Source of the DNA: Psychrobacter urativorans | Lineage (GTDB): Bacteria; Pseudomonadota; Gammaproteobacteria; Pseudomonadales; Moraxellaceae | Length of the DNA: 64,000 bases | NCBI RefSeq assembly: GCF_001298525.1 | Contig: NZ_CP012678.1 | Location: forward strand, 2,728,001 to 2,792,000 | Direction: 5' to 3' | Shown here: positions 28,367-38,252 of the stretch, piece by piece | How positions within the stretch are numbered: position 1 is the first letter of the stretch | Layout: each line of letters begins with the position of its first letter | The notes under the pieces: generated by a model | Databases searched by the model: none | Told to the model about the DNA's origin: nothing | What the model saw: only the letters and a program-made list of their open reading frames with translations | Translations under genes and position numbers: made by a program

Positions 28367-28487
28367 ATATCACCCATGCAGTAGTACATAACCATAGTGT
28401 TAGTAGTCATCATATTTTAATTGCTATAAGGGTCAAAGCATCAAGATAGTATCAAAAAATTAATTACATCAATGTGTTTGCATAAAA

Positions 28488-28535
28488 TTTAGACAATAAA
28501 AAACCCTTACAAGTCAATGCCTGTAAGGGTTTAAA
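28488..28535 (-). terminator. tRNA terminator; right copy of the island-end repeat
   Basis: Hairpin aaacccttacag / cttgtaagggttt on the minus strand with a T run, ending the tRNA transcript. The distal flank tttagacaataaaaaa (28488-28503) is identical to 18509-18524. About 36 of 43 positions agree between the two copies. Confidence 0.7.
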
Positions 28536-28537
28536 TT

Positions 28538-28614
28538 TGGTGGGCCCAGTAGGACTTGAACCTACGACCAAAGGATTATGAGTCCTCTGCTCTAACCAAC
28601 TGAGCTATGGGCCC
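28538..28614 (-). tRNA. ileX: tRNA-Ile2 (anticodon CAU, lysidine type)
   Basis: A 77-base cloverleaf with encoded CCA. The acceptor stem is gggccc/gggccc with discriminator A, the D arm has agctcagttggttagagc, and the T arm has gtaggttcaagtcctac. The anticodon loop ctcataa reads CAU. The ttggtc variable region and the gaggactcataatcctt arm resemble tRNA-Ile2 rather than elongator tRNA-Met, so it should be lysidine-modified by TilS to read AUA. It is a likely integration site for the adjacent integrase. Confidence 0.85.
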
Positions 28615-28674
28615 TAACGTTAGACGCATCATCATACCTGATTCTATTAATTTTTCAAGTAAAACATGCATTTT

Positions 28675-29481
28675 TTATTCATTACTACCTGCTAAAGTTA
28701 AACTACGCCCACCGTCTACAGTGATGATTTCACCAGTAACGTAGCTTGCCTGTGCCAAATACAGCACACTATGGGCGATTTCATCAGGTGTGCCGATACG
28801 CTGCATCGGTATGTTGGCAATAATATTTCGCTGTTGCTCAGGATTTAATGCTTGGTCGCTATCTGTTGCCGGAAGAATATTAACTCCCGGAGAAACTCCA
28901 TTTACCCGAACATAAGGTGCCATCTCTAACGCTAATGACTGTACCATCATGCGATGCGCGGCCTTTGCCATATTATAGACGGTATAACCGCTAAATGGCT
29001 TATTATCAGCATGAATATCAAGCAAGCTAATGATGCAGCCACGCTGGGCTTCTAGATAGGGCATTAAAGACTGACTTAGTAGCAAGGGCACTTTGGCATT
29101 AGTTAAAAATAATTCATCCCACTGCACATGATGAATAGTGCCAAGGGAAGTGGGATAAAATCGCGATGCATTGTGTACCAGTACATTAAGTTGTCCAAAT
29201 TGCTCCAAAATGGTTTGGGAGAATTGGTTTAAATGTGCTGGATTATTAATAATGGTTAAATCCGCCATAATAACCACAGCACTATGATCGCGAGTATCAT
29301 TTAGCTCGTCAGCGAGTGCATTTGCCTCTTGCACACTATGATGGCAATGAATAATGACGCGATAGCCTTGACGGTGGGCAGCACGAATAATGGCTGCACC
29401 AATACGTTTGGCACTACCCGTTACTAGCATGACAGGGGCTAATTGATTCATTAAGTTTGCGTCAGTAGATAAGTAGTTCAT
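28675..29481 (-). CDS. folM: Pteridine/dihydrofolate reductase-like SDR (FolM type)
   Basis: A 268-residue short-chain reductase. TGSAKRIGAAII near residues 21-32 is the Arg-containing nucleotide loop that marks NADPH-dependent pteridine reductases (PTR1/FolM). NASRFYPTSLG, YTVYNMAKAAH with the catalytic Tyr and Lys, and SPGVNILPA follow. It probably reduces dihydromonapterin or dihydrofolate. Its ATG overlaps the cca stop (ATGA), so the two are translationally coupled; an internal Met11 is an alternative start. Confidence 0.8.
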   Translation of the reverse strand: MNYLSTDANLMNQLAPVMLVTGSAKRIGAAIIRAAHRQGYRVIIHCHHSVQEANALADELNDTRDHSAVVIMADLTIINNPAHLNQFSQTILEQFGQLNVLVHNASRFYPTSLGTIHHVQWDELFLTNAKVPLLLSQSLMPYLEAQRGCIISLLDIHADNKPFSGYTVYNMAKAAHRMMVQSLALEMAPYVRVNGVSPGVNILPATDSDQALNPEQQRNIIANIPMQRIGTPDEIAHSVLYLAQASYVTGEIITVDGGRSLTLAGSNE

Positions 29482-30695
29482 AACGCTGTTGATGTTTTAT
29501 TGTTTATAGTCATGGTTTGCGCTTGCAAGTGCTTAATACGTGCAAGGCGTAACGCTGCACCGATATTCGCTCCTTTAAGGTCTGGCGCGATATCTGCCAT
29601 ACTGATAGCATGAAAACTATTCAGCGCTAGCATCATTTGCCGATGCTGTTGTGCCAATTGTAATACGTGACTGGTTACCAATAGTTGAGAAAGCTTCTCT
29701 GGTTCTTTATGGGCACTACAGGCTTGAAGCAAATCTATTTTTTGTGCAGCTGTCAGCGTGTTTATCGCCTTTAAATGTTGTGTTTGTTGGCTAAATAAGC
29801 TGGCAAACTGAGTATGCATTTTGGGCGCTTTAACCGTGTTGCCAATACTGCTAATTTGTTTGATAGCAGCAGTTGTATCATCGTTACTATCAATATTAAC
29901 ATTTGCATTAAATAACGCAGGATTGAGACTGGTCATTAGCAATGCCCAACGCTGTGATAAGTTCAATTGCATTTGTGCTGAAAAATAAAGCGCTGTTTGT
30001 ACAGTCTCACGTATATGAATATCTGTCCAAGCCTGATGTAGAGGCGCAAAACAAGCTTGTAATACACCGCTTATAAAAAGTTGCTGCCAATAAACCTGCG
30101 GGGAGTTTTGCATCATGGCGCGACTGGATTCTTGCCAAATACGTTCCGCACTAAGATGTTTAAGCTCACCGGAACTGACCAGCATTTGCATTAAATGCAA
30201 GGTTTCATCAGCAATAGAAAATCCTAAATCATAATAGCGACTATAAAAACGTGCGGTTCTTAAAACACGTAATGGATCTTCGCTAAAAGCTTCTGACACA
30301 TGGCGTAAAACCTTATTTTCGATATCTTGTAAGCCACCATAATAATCAATGACTTTACCACTAATAGGGCGGTTATCAGTAAGGCTAGTCACTTCAATTG
30401 CCATGGCGTTAACCGTTAAATCGCGGCGTTGTAAGTCTTCTTCTAGGGTGACATCAGGACTGGTATGAACGCTAAACCCTTGGTAGCCATGTCCAAGCTT
30501 ACGCTCAGTACGTGCCAGTGCATATTCTTCTTGAGTGGTGGGGTGTAAAAATACAGGAAAGTCTGCGCCCACTTGATTAAATCCAGCAGCAAGCATGTCA
30601 GCGACCGTCGTACCTACTACCACAAAGTCTTTATCCTTGATAGGACGACCTAATAGCTTATCACGTACTGCGCCACCAACAAGATAGACTTGCAT
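29478..30695 (-). CDS. cca: CCA tRNA nucleotidyltransferase
   Basis: Adds or repairs the 3' CCA of tRNAs. The 405-residue protein has GGAVRD at 7-12, the catalytic pair Asp21 and Asp23 in IKDKDF, and EEDLQRRDLTVNAMA plus SEDPLRVLRTARF in the neck. AGAGG precedes the ATG. The C-terminal half, where the E. coli enzyme carries a metal-dependent HD phosphohydrolase, shows no His-Asp pair at the expected place (RWALLMTSLN). The extra phosphatase activities are therefore probably missing. A terminator lies upstream. Confidence 0.93.
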   Translation of the reverse strand: MQVYLVGGAVRDKLLGRPIKDKDFVVVGTTVADMLAAGFNQVGADFPVFLHPTTQEEYALARTERKLGHGYQGFSVHTSPDVTLEEDLQRRDLTVNAMAIEVTSLTDNRPISGKVIDYYGGLQDIENKVLRHVSEAFSEDPLRVLRTARFYSRYYDLGFSIADETLHLMQMLVSSGELKHLSAERIWQESSRAMMQNSPQVYWQQLFISGVLQACFAPLHQAWTDIHIRETVQTALYFSAQMQLNLSQRWALLMTSLNPALFNANVNIDSNDDTTAAIKQISSIGNTVKAPKMHTQFASLFSQQTQHLKAINTLTAAQKIDLLQACSAHKEPEKLSQLLVTSHVLQLAQQHRQMMLALNSFHAISMADIAPDLKGANIGAALRLARIKHLQAQTMTINNKTSTAL

Positions 30696-30766
30696 CGTAA
30701 CCTCTTTATAATTTTATGAATATATTTGCTTTTTAATCGTTAATGCCGCTACATAAAATGCCAAAA

Positions 30767-30804
30767 AAAACCAGCCAACGCGATTGAAGGCGTTGGCTGG
30801 TTTT
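30767..30804. terminator. Intrinsic terminator after maeB
   Basis: Perfect 15-base inverted repeat (aaaaccagccaacgc and complement) with an 8-base loop and A/T tails, between maeB and cca. Confidence 0.85.
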
Positions 30805-30887
30805 ATTATAACAGACTGTCACGATAAATTAATGATAGTGACCTGTTACGATTAGGCTTATCGTAACGTCTTTATTTACATCACCAA

Positions 30888-33233
30888 CTACTTCTGCTCA
30901 TTTTCTAAGTCTTGCGCTTCAGTGACTGCAAGTGCTGTCATATTAACCACACGGCGTGCTGTTGCTGATGGGGTTAAGATATGAACTGGCTTATTAGCAC
31001 CCAATAAAATAGGTCCAATAGTGGCGCTGCCAGTCGCTGTTTTAAGCAGATTAAAAGAAATATTTGCCGCATCTACCGTTGGCAAAATAAGTAGGTTTGC
31101 TGCACCTTGAAGTTTACTTGATGGTAAATCGTGGGCACGGATATTAACGTCTAATGCCGCATCACCTTGCATTTCACCATCAAAATCAAAGTCAACATTC
31201 ATCTCACTGAGCAACTGGAATACTTTACGCATTTTCACCGCGCTGGCACGATCTGAGGTGCCAAAGTTAGAATGCGATACCAAAGCCACACGCGGGGTGA
31301 TGTTAAAACGACGTAATTGGTCAGCAGCCAATACCGTCATTTCTGCCAATTGTTCAGCAGTTGGGTCTTCATGAATATAGGTGTCCGCGATAAAGATATT
31401 GCGATCTTGCATTAACACCGCATTCATCGAATAAAAATCGCTGATACCTTCTTTTTTACCGATAACGTTTTGCAAATATTTAAGATGCAACTGGTAATGA
31501 CCAAAGGTGCCACAAATCATACCATCGGCATCGCCATTTTCAACCAATAATGCACCGACTAGCGTCGTCTCACGGCGAACATCACGACGTGCAAGCTCAA
31601 TGCTAACCCCATTGCGTTTGTTCTTTTCGTAGTATCCCTGCCAGTAATCTTTGTAGCGTGGATCATCATCAATGTTAACGATAGTAATATTGTCACCATC
31701 TTTTAGACGCAAGCTAAGTTTTTTGATATTGGATTCAATGATTGCTGGGCGACCGACCAAGATAGGCTGCGCCAAACCTTCATCAACCACAACCTGCACG
31801 GCAAGTAGGACATTATTGTCTTCGCCTTCACAGTACACGATACGCTTAGGCGCTGACTTTGCACGTGCAAAGATAGGCTTCATGACGAAGGCTGAGTTAT
31901 AAACAAACTCAGACAGATGCTGACGATATGCTGTCAAATCTTCGATAGGCAATGTCGCAACACCGGTATCCATTGCAGCTTTTGCTACGGCTGATGCAAT
32001 CTCGATGATTAAGTTTGGCTCTAGTGGTCCTGGAATCAAATATTCACGACCAAAGCTTGGGGTATTGTCAATATTTTTGCTGTGTGCAGCTGGCGTGGCT
32101 TCAACATGCGCCATGGCGGCAATAGCACGTACGCAGGCAATTTTCATTTCTTCATTAATAGTCGTCGCGCCGACATCTAACGCACCGCGGAAGATATAAG
32201 GGAAACATAAGGCGTTGTTCACTTGGTTTGGATAGTCTGAGCGACCCGTTGCCATAATGACGTCGGGACGAACAGCATGTGCCAATTCAGGCATAATCTC
32301 AGGCGTTGGGTTGGCAAGCGCAAAGATGATGGGGTCTTTGGCCATACGGCGAACCATATCTTCTGTCAATGTACCAGGCATAGACAGCCCTAAGAACATA
32401 TCGACACCATCAATCACTTCTTCAATAGTTGTTGCGTCAGTATCACGAGCGTACATCTGCTTGGTTTCATCTAAGTTTTCGCGGCGAGTGCTAATGATAC
32501 CGCGTGAGTCAGACACATAGATATTGTCTTTATTCACACCAAGCGCACAGATGATATTTAAGCAAGAAATGGCTGCTGCGCCTGCACCTGAACAGATGAT
32601 TTTTAAATCTTCGATTTTTTTGCCAGTAATGATTAAGGCATTTAGCATTGCTGCGGCAACAATAATCGATGTGCCGTGTTGGTCATCATGGAACACAGGA
32701 ATATTCATACGTTCACGCAATTCGCGCTCAATTTTGAAACATTCTGGTGCTTTAATATCTTCTAGATTAATACCACCGAATGTTGGCTCTAAAGCGGCAA
32801 CTGCTTCGATAAATTTATCTGGATCATTTTGATTAATTTCAATATCGAAAACATCAATACCCGCGAATTTTTTGAATAGAACGCCTTTACCTTCCATCAC
32901 AGGTTTAGAAGCCAATGCGCCAATATTACCTAAACCGAGCACCGCAGTACCGTTAGTGATAACACCAACCAAGTTGCTACGAGCCGTATATTTTGCCGCT
33001 AAAGAAGGGTCTCTTTGAATTTCAAGACAAGGCACTGCCACACCAGGTGAATACGCCAACGCCAAGTCACGTTGGTTCGCAAGCTGCTTGGTAGGGGTAA
33101 CCGAGATTTTACCTGGACGAGGGTGGGCATGATAATGGAGAGCGGCTTGCTCAAACTGCTCTTTATCCGTACTGTGATTATCTGTATTCAAATTAGTATC
33201 GTCATTCATAGTCTTAGCCATAGTCATCGCCAT
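30888..33233 (-). CDS. maeB: NADP-dependent malic enzyme with phosphotransacetylase-like domain
   Basis: Oxidatively decarboxylates malate to pyruvate with NADP+. The 781-residue fusion has the usual MaeB architecture. The malic enzyme domain spans about residues 30-450 ([46 protein letters not shown]) and the phosphotransacetylase-like domain about 455-781 ([27 protein letters not shown]). That second domain usually serves as a regulatory acyl-CoA sensor. Several Met codons near the start (33233, 33224, 33209) lack a clear ribosome site, so the first residues are uncertain. Confidence 0.94.
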   Translation of the reverse strand: MAMTMAKTMNDDTNLNTDNHSTDKEQFEQAALHYHAHPRPGKISVTPTKQLANQRDLALAYSPGVAVPCLEIQRDPSLAAKYTARSNLVGVITNGTAVLGLGNIGALASKPVMEGKGVLFKKFAGIDVFDIEINQNDPDKFIEAVAALEPTFGGINLEDIKAPECFKIERELRERMNIPVFHDDQHGTSIIVAAAMLNALIITGKKIEDLKIICSGAGAAAISCLNIICALGVNKDNIYVSDSRGIISTRRENLDETKQMYARDTDATTIEEVIDGVDMFLGLSMPGTLTEDMVRRMAKDPIIFALANPTPEIMPELAHAVRPDVIMATGRSDYPNQVNNALCFPYIFRGALDVGATTINEEMKIACVRAIAAMAHVEATPAAHSKNIDNTPSFGREYLIPGPLEPNLIIEIASAVAKAAMDTGVATLPIEDLTAYRQHLSEFVYNSAFVMKPIFARAKSAPKRIVYCEGEDNNVLLAVQVVVDEGLAQPILVGRPAIIESNIKKLSLRLKDGDNITIVNIDDDPRYKDYWQGYYEKNKRNGVSIELARRDVRRETTLVGALLVENGDADGMICGTFGHYQLHLKYLQNVIGKKEGISDFYSMNAVLMQDRNIFIADTYIHEDPTAEQLAEMTVLAADQLRRFNITPRVALVSHSNFGTSDRASAVKMRKVFQLLSEMNVDFDFDGEMQGDAALDVNIRAHDLPSSKLQGAANLLILPTVDAANISFNLLKTATGSATIGPILLGANKPVHILTPSATARRVVNMTALAVTEAQDLENEQK

Positions 33234-33527
33234 TGTTAGAATAAATTAAAATAAAATAAACGGTAATAAAGTTAAATCAATGCTTTAGATTATACTGTTA
33301 ATGAAGAAATACCTTAAAAGCTGAAGGTATTATAGACAAACGAAAGTTGACAGCAGTTTATTCTAGCACTATTAATAATTGAGTTCCTAGTCAACAAAGA
33401 GGAAATATGTAAATATAGCGAAAATTGATACTCTATATTTAGCATATTGATAATAAAGATTTAGATTGTGTTAGAGCTACAATGTCAGAATTAAAAATAG
33501 CTATGCCATACAAAACAAATACTCTTT

Positions 33528-35000
33528 TTAAGAAGAACAGCTAATCGGCAAAGGTCTTGCATTTGGTGCAGGCGGACGGCTATCTAAATCTGTAGCAATG
33601 TCTTGGACGATATAAGGAGTCTGTAGTAAGTCAAAAAGCCGTGCAACTTCCTCAAATTGTCCTTGTTCAGCCGCGTCAATAGCACGTTGTGCCATATCAT
33701 TACGCAAAATATAGACCGGATTATTAGATTGTAAATCAAGCACAACTTGCTCTTGGGAAGCCGCTTGAATTTGGGTCATATAACGCGTTTGCCAATCCTG
33801 CCAAACCTGTTTGGCATCCTCATTAAGCTCAGCGAGCAGATTTGCTAATAATTGTTGCTCATGAGGGTGAGCCTCTGTTGCTACCAGTCCCAGTAATGCC
33901 CGAAAGCTATTGGTATAATCTAATAAGTTGTCTTCTAGGAAAGTTAGAAATTCAAACGCTAAGACTAGGCTCTCGGACTGATGGGGCAATCCTAATTTGC
34001 GGCACAGCCCTTGTTGATAATGCTGCATAAAGACTGGCTCATAGACCTCTAAGCACGCCGCCAAACTGTCACGCGTGACGCCAGCTTGGGTCAAACGCAT
34101 AAAATGTGGTAGCCAATTATTGAGATTCCAATGTCCGATAGCAGGCTGATTCTGATACGCATAGCGTCCACTGTAGTCAGAGTGATTATTAATCCAAGCG
34201 GGGTTAAAGCGCTCCATAAAACCAAACGGTCCAAAATCTAACGTGCTGCCAGTAATGGATAAGTTATCCGTATTCATTACCCCATGCGCAAAGCCAATCA
34301 GCTGCCAATCGGCAATCATCCGTGCGCTACGCTCGACCACCGCTTGTAAAAATGCCAAAACTGGCTGCTCACTGTTACGGCAGTCTGGATAATAAGTGTC
34401 AATCATATAATCGGTAAACTCGTCCAATAAATCAGGGGCAAAGCTGGCAATCCATTCCACGTGACCAAGACGAATATGACTGTCAGCAACGCGCATTAAT
34501 GCTGCACCAGATTCGATACGTTCGCGGTGTACTGGCGTATCCGACACAATAAACCCAAGCGCATTAGAAGATGCAATGCCGAGTTGCGTAAGCGCATGAC
34601 CGCATAAATATTCGCGAATGGTACTACGTAGCACAGCACGTCCATCACCCATACGAGAGTAAGGCGTCAGACCACTACCTTTTAAATGCAAATCTTGTAA
34701 TTGACCATCTTTATCGAGCACTTGCGCCATCAGTAAGCCGCGCCCATCACCCAATTGACCTGCCCATTGACCAAACTGATGCCCTGCATAAGCCATAGAT
34801 AACGGCGCAAACTGCTCAGGCACATAATGACCGCCAAGAATCTCAACCCAATGCGCCATTAAATCCGCATCGTCTGCCCAACCAAGTTGCTCCGCTACTT
34901 GCAAATTCAAATGACCAGCGCGCGGATTATCAAGTGGTGTCGGCAGCTGGCGAGTATAAAGACGGGTATCTAAATTTTTATAAGTATTGTGGTAGTGCAT
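33528..35000 (-). CDS. selO: Protein adenylyltransferase SelO (YdiU family)
   Basis: Pseudokinase-fold enzyme that transfers AMP to Ser, Thr or Tyr of protein substrates and is linked to redox stress. The 490-residue protein shows AYAGHQFGQWAGQLGDGRG, LKGSGLTPYSRMGDGRAVLRS, GFIVSDTPVHRERI and the active-site sequence GVMNTDNLSITGSTLDFGPFGF. It ends in SCSS; the Cys is encoded by TGT, so no selenocysteine is used here. It lies 295 bases upstream of maeB on the same strand, with no hairpin seen between them. Confidence 0.94.
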   Translation of the reverse strand: MHYHNTYKNLDTRLYTRQLPTPLDNPRAGHLNLQVAEQLGWADDADLMAHWVEILGGHYVPEQFAPLSMAYAGHQFGQWAGQLGDGRGLLMAQVLDKDGQLQDLHLKGSGLTPYSRMGDGRAVLRSTIREYLCGHALTQLGIASSNALGFIVSDTPVHRERIESGAALMRVADSHIRLGHVEWIASFAPDLLDEFTDYMIDTYYPDCRNSEQPVLAFLQAVVERSARMIADWQLIGFAHGVMNTDNLSITGSTLDFGPFGFMERFNPAWINNHSDYSGRYAYQNQPAIGHWNLNNWLPHFMRLTQAGVTRDSLAACLEVYEPVFMQHYQQGLCRKLGLPHQSESLVLAFEFLTFLEDNLLDYTNSFRALLGLVATEAHPHEQQLLANLLAELNEDAKQVWQDWQTRYMTQIQAASQEQVVLDLQSNNPVYILRNDMAQRAIDAAEQGQFEEVARLFDLLQTPYIVQDIATDLDSRPPAPNARPLPISCSS

Positions 35001-35079
35001 AGTAAGGTATCCGTGTATATATAAATAACATCAAACCACTATAACATAGCCTAAAAATTGCCTAACTAAAACCCTACAT

Positions 35080-35115
35080 AAAAAAATCCCCTCTATCTAA
35101 TCTAGATAAAGGGGA
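35080..35115 (-). terminator. Intrinsic terminator of the desaturase gene
   Basis: 13-base stem (tcccctctatcta, 35087-35099, with 35103-35115, one mismatch), tight loop, and a T run on the minus strand at 35086-35080. It lies 43 bases after the desaturase stop. Confidence 0.75.
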
Positions 35116-35157
35116 GGAGAAACTTTTTAAATAAATAACTTTTTATGATATGCAGAC

Positions 35158-36573
35158 TTAAGCAGCTTTATTGTTATAGCCAATAGAGCGGAAGGCTATT
35201 TTTAAATTATCATTATGCGCATGGATTTTTTCTTCAATCTTCGCATATTCATGTTTAAGATTTTCATCAACTTCATGCAAACGATCTGCAAACTCAGTCT
35301 TTTTCATCTCAATGGCTTTAGCTTTTAATGCTTGCCATTCTTCAACTGTTTGCGTAAAGGCTTCAAATTCAAACTTAATACGGTCTTGGAAGCTTTGCAT
35401 CGCATGTGTGATATCAAGTCCACCTGATTTCACCGTATCAATTTGCTGCTGCGCTTGTTTAAACTGCATTTGTACTTCAGCATGTTTAATCGTGGTGTCA
35501 TCAACCGTACGTAACTCAGAAGTTAAACCTACTTTTGACAATCCAGCAATCAGCCATTTAGTAGGATCATATTGCCACCATTTCACACCATTACGATAAT
35601 CGTATTGGAAGAAGTGATGGTAGTTATGATAACCTTCACCCCAAGTAAATAGCGCTAAGAAAAAGTTATCACGTGCCGTATTGGTATCGGTATAAGGGCG
35701 TGTACCCGTGATGTGACAAAGCGAGTTAATAAAGAAAGTAAAGTGATGGGTTAATACCAGACGCAATAGTCCAGCCAGTACCAACGTACCCCATACATCA
35801 CCAATCAGCCAACCAACTGCCGCTACTAAGCCAACGTTCGCGGCTAATACCCAAAGACCATAATATTTATGCTGAATTTGCAGCACTTTGTCTTTAGTTA
35901 AGTCAGGGATGTTTTTATAGTCAAATCTGCCGCTTGGATAGTTACGCAACATCCACCCCATATGGCTAAAGAAAAAGCCGCGTTTTGCTGAATACGGATC
36001 ATCTAAGCGGTCATCGACATGACGGTGATGACTACGGTGACCAGATACCCAATCAAAAGCTGAGCCTTGAACCGCAAGGGTAGAACCGAGTAATAAAAAG
36101 TTCTTAACGATAGGGTGAGCTTTATAGGCACGATGCGACAACAGACGGTGATAGCCTGCGGTAATACTAATACCTGTCCATACCATAAAGGCACCAAACA
36201 CACCCCATACTGGCGCACTGACTTGATGCGTCATGAGATACCACGGTGTAACGACAGCCGCAGCAAGTGGAGTGGCTATCAAAATAGCAGCCGGTATCCA
36301 GTTAATCGGCGCTTTTTTAAACTCAAGTTCTCGAATATCGATAGTCTCATTCATAGACACCGAATCCTGCTTGCTTGCATCAGCAGATTTATCCGTTATA
36401 TAGCCGCGTGTTGCACTAGGCTGCTCATTTAGAACTTCACCAGCCTTGCTATCATCGAACCACGTCTTAAAACGCAATGCTTGAGTGCCAGCCGTTTGTA
36501 TGAGCGTGTCACCAGACTTAATAGCCAAACGTAAGCCTTTAAGTGGTAAGCCCATTGCTTTTTTTGCAATCAT
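35158..36573 (-). CDS. Acyl-CoA delta-9 fatty acid desaturase (stearoyl-CoA desaturase type)
   Basis: Membrane di-iron enzyme that introduces a double bond in acyl chains and helps keep membranes fluid in the cold. The three His boxes are H142RLLSH147, H179RSHH183 and H316NYHH320, with hydrophobic pairs around 95-135 and 240-285. The 471-residue protein is longer than typical bacterial DesC-like enzymes. It has an N-terminal extension of about 85 residues and a charged, coiled-coil-like tail from about 355 on. The role of these extensions is unknown. Confidence 0.9.
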   Translation of the reverse strand: MIAKKAMGLPLKGLRLAIKSGDTLIQTAGTQALRFKTWFDDSKAGEVLNEQPSATRGYITDKSADASKQDSVSMNETIDIRELEFKKAPINWIPAAILIATPLAAAVVTPWYLMTHQVSAPVWGVFGAFMVWTGISITAGYHRLLSHRAYKAHPIVKNFLLLGSTLAVQGSAFDWVSGHRSHHRHVDDRLDDPYSAKRGFFFSHMGWMLRNYPSGRFDYKNIPDLTKDKVLQIQHKYYGLWVLAANVGLVAAVGWLIGDVWGTLVLAGLLRLVLTHHFTFFINSLCHITGTRPYTDTNTARDNFFLALFTWGEGYHNYHHFFQYDYRNGVKWWQYDPTKWLIAGLSKVGLTSELRTVDDTTIKHAEVQMQFKQAQQQIDTVKSGGLDITHAMQSFQDRIKFEFEAFTQTVEEWQALKAKAIEMKKTEFADRLHEVDENLKHEYAKIEEKIHAHNDNLKIAFRSIGYNNKAA

Positions 36574-36943
36574 ATAATATCCCTAACGGTATTGATTTCA
36601 GTCTCTATATTACCCTAAAAATACAGGAAAGTGAACGGTTATACACTAGAAAAATCCTACTAAATAACAATAACTTGTATGAATTATAGAATACTATCCC
36701 TTAAAAACCCTACTAACTATCAGGAATTAAGCAAATATGTAAATAATGGCACTATTGTGTTAAAGCCAGCTTGAATATAAAAGGCTTGTTTTCAATGAAG
36801 AGTGTAGATGAAAATGAAGAGAGTGCAGTCTGTAGTAGATATTAAATAAATGCTAAATATTTGATTATAATATTTAATATTGGAGATTTTTATACGTAAT
36901 AATGTTGGCGGTCTATTATTGTTAGAGCGAGTTTTTTTTGGTT
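36574..36943. other. 370-base intergenic region
   Basis: A+T-rich sequence between two minus-strand genes. It should contain the desaturase promoter. No gene, RNA or clear hairpin was recognised. Confidence 0.5.
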
Positions 36944-37822
36944 TTATAACAGCTGCGTTGGAATGTCAGTGATAATAAAATCTACTTGCCAGTCAACCAG
37001 TTGCTTTATATTTTCAATGTCATTCACCGTCCACGCGCTAACGGGCAGACCGTAACGATGACAGTTTTGAATCACTGCGCGAGTTAGTAACGGATAGTAG
37101 ACCCCAAGCTGCATACAGCCAAGCTGCAATGCCGTATTGGGTGCGTTATCTAATTCCTGCTGCGTACGCACCAATAAACCGCGTCGTAGCTTATTAAGGG
37201 CTTTATGGCGCTGCATCTTAGCATGAAGATAAGTGTCAAAACTTGTGACAACAATGGGTAAGCTGGCGAGTGGACTGTCAACCAGATAATTAGCTAAGGC
37301 TTTGATGAGCTGTCGATAATTAGTTCGGTTATGAGTTTTTACTTCCAACTCGATATGAGTAAAGCGTGTCAGGGCATGCGCTTGTGATTCTACACTGGAG
37401 ATTGGCGCTAAAAAAGGTGCGATATTCGGTAAGCCATATAAACTGTTTCGTGCCCGTTTTTGCAGTTCAATCAATAATTGCGCGGCTGATAGCTTAGATG
37501 CGGCAAGTGCTTTTAACGACAAAGGTAAGGCTTGTGACAACGCATCTAAAGTAATGATTTGATGCCCTGATTGCAGATAACGTTGTATTTCAGCAAGGCT
37601 AAGTTGGTCAATGCGCGATTGCAAACCACATAACCGTAACAAGGTTTCATCGTGAAAGACCACCAAATGCCCATCCATAGTGAGCTGCACATCAAATTCA
37701 ACTCCTGCCAAGCCACGCGCCTGCAAGCTGTGCGCATGCTGAAAACCAAACAAGGTATTTTCTGGCGCTTCACTGCGTGCGCCACGATGTCCTAACAGAC
37801 GAGTGTTTTTAAGATTTATCAT
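36944..37822 (-). CDS. Glycerophosphodiester phosphodiesterase (UgpQ-like)
   Basis: Hydrolyses glycerophosphodiesters to glycerol-3-phosphate and an alcohol. GHRGARSEAPENT near residue 12 gives the catalytic His and Glu. VEFDVQLTMDGHLVVFHDETL gives the metal ligands and second His, and SAWTVNDIENIKQLVDWQVDFIITDIP is the family C-terminus. The frame extends 19 codons upstream to 37879. No ribosome site favours either start; the Met ten residues before HRG was chosen because it matches the family. No signal peptide is evident from this start, so it is probably cytoplasmic. Confidence 0.88.
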   Translation of the reverse strand: MINLKNTRLLGHRGARSEAPENTLFGFQHAHSLQARGLAGVEFDVQLTMDGHLVVFHDETLLRLCGLQSRIDQLSLAEIQRYLQSGHQIITLDALSQALPLSLKALAASKLSAAQLLIELQKRARNSLYGLPNIAPFLAPISSVESQAHALTRFTHIELEVKTHNRTNYRQLIKALANYLVDSPLASLPIVVTSFDTYLHAKMQRHKALNKLRRGLLVRTQQELDNAPNTALQLGCMQLGVYYPLLTRAVIQNCHRYGLPVSAWTVNDIENIKQLVDWQVDFIITDIPTQLL

Positions 37823-37879
37823 CGTGTGCGACCATGCTGATAAGAATATCATTAGTTTATAAATTATCGTTATTACCAT

Positions 37880-38252
37880 AAATATAGATAAAATAGGGTC
37901 GATATAGTTATCGTCACTATAAAATGACTATTAAGCTGAAAAATTCATATTTGCTAACAATGTTTACTGTAATTCTATTATTGTAAGGACGGATTGTGTC
38001 GGAGTTAGCAGTATTCTCAGCAGTATTTGTTATACTTTTGCAACCAAAAGCGCTATTTTGAGCGAATGCTATGTTTTATTTGTATATCAAAGGGCTGGCG
38101 TAATGACCATTTCAACGAAACCTCGTATAATGGCGTGATTTTTCTATTCATATTTTCTATCGATTGCCTTTTATTAGGTGATATCAAATTAAGTAATGTC
38201 AAACACCGTCTATCGGCAGTGGCAAAATGAGTAACTTGGGAGCACAACCAGT
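37880..38252. other. 373-base intergenic region between divergent genes
   Basis: Separates the phosphodiesterase gene (-) and the lipoprotein gene (+) and must carry both promoters. Only short frames without ribosome sites are present; no RNA gene was recognised. Confidence 0.45.

Noticed and set aside
33528..35000. Possible selenocysteine at the SelO C-terminus
   Set aside because: Eukaryotic SelO has selenocysteine near its end, but here the codon is TGT (Cys) and the stop is TAA.
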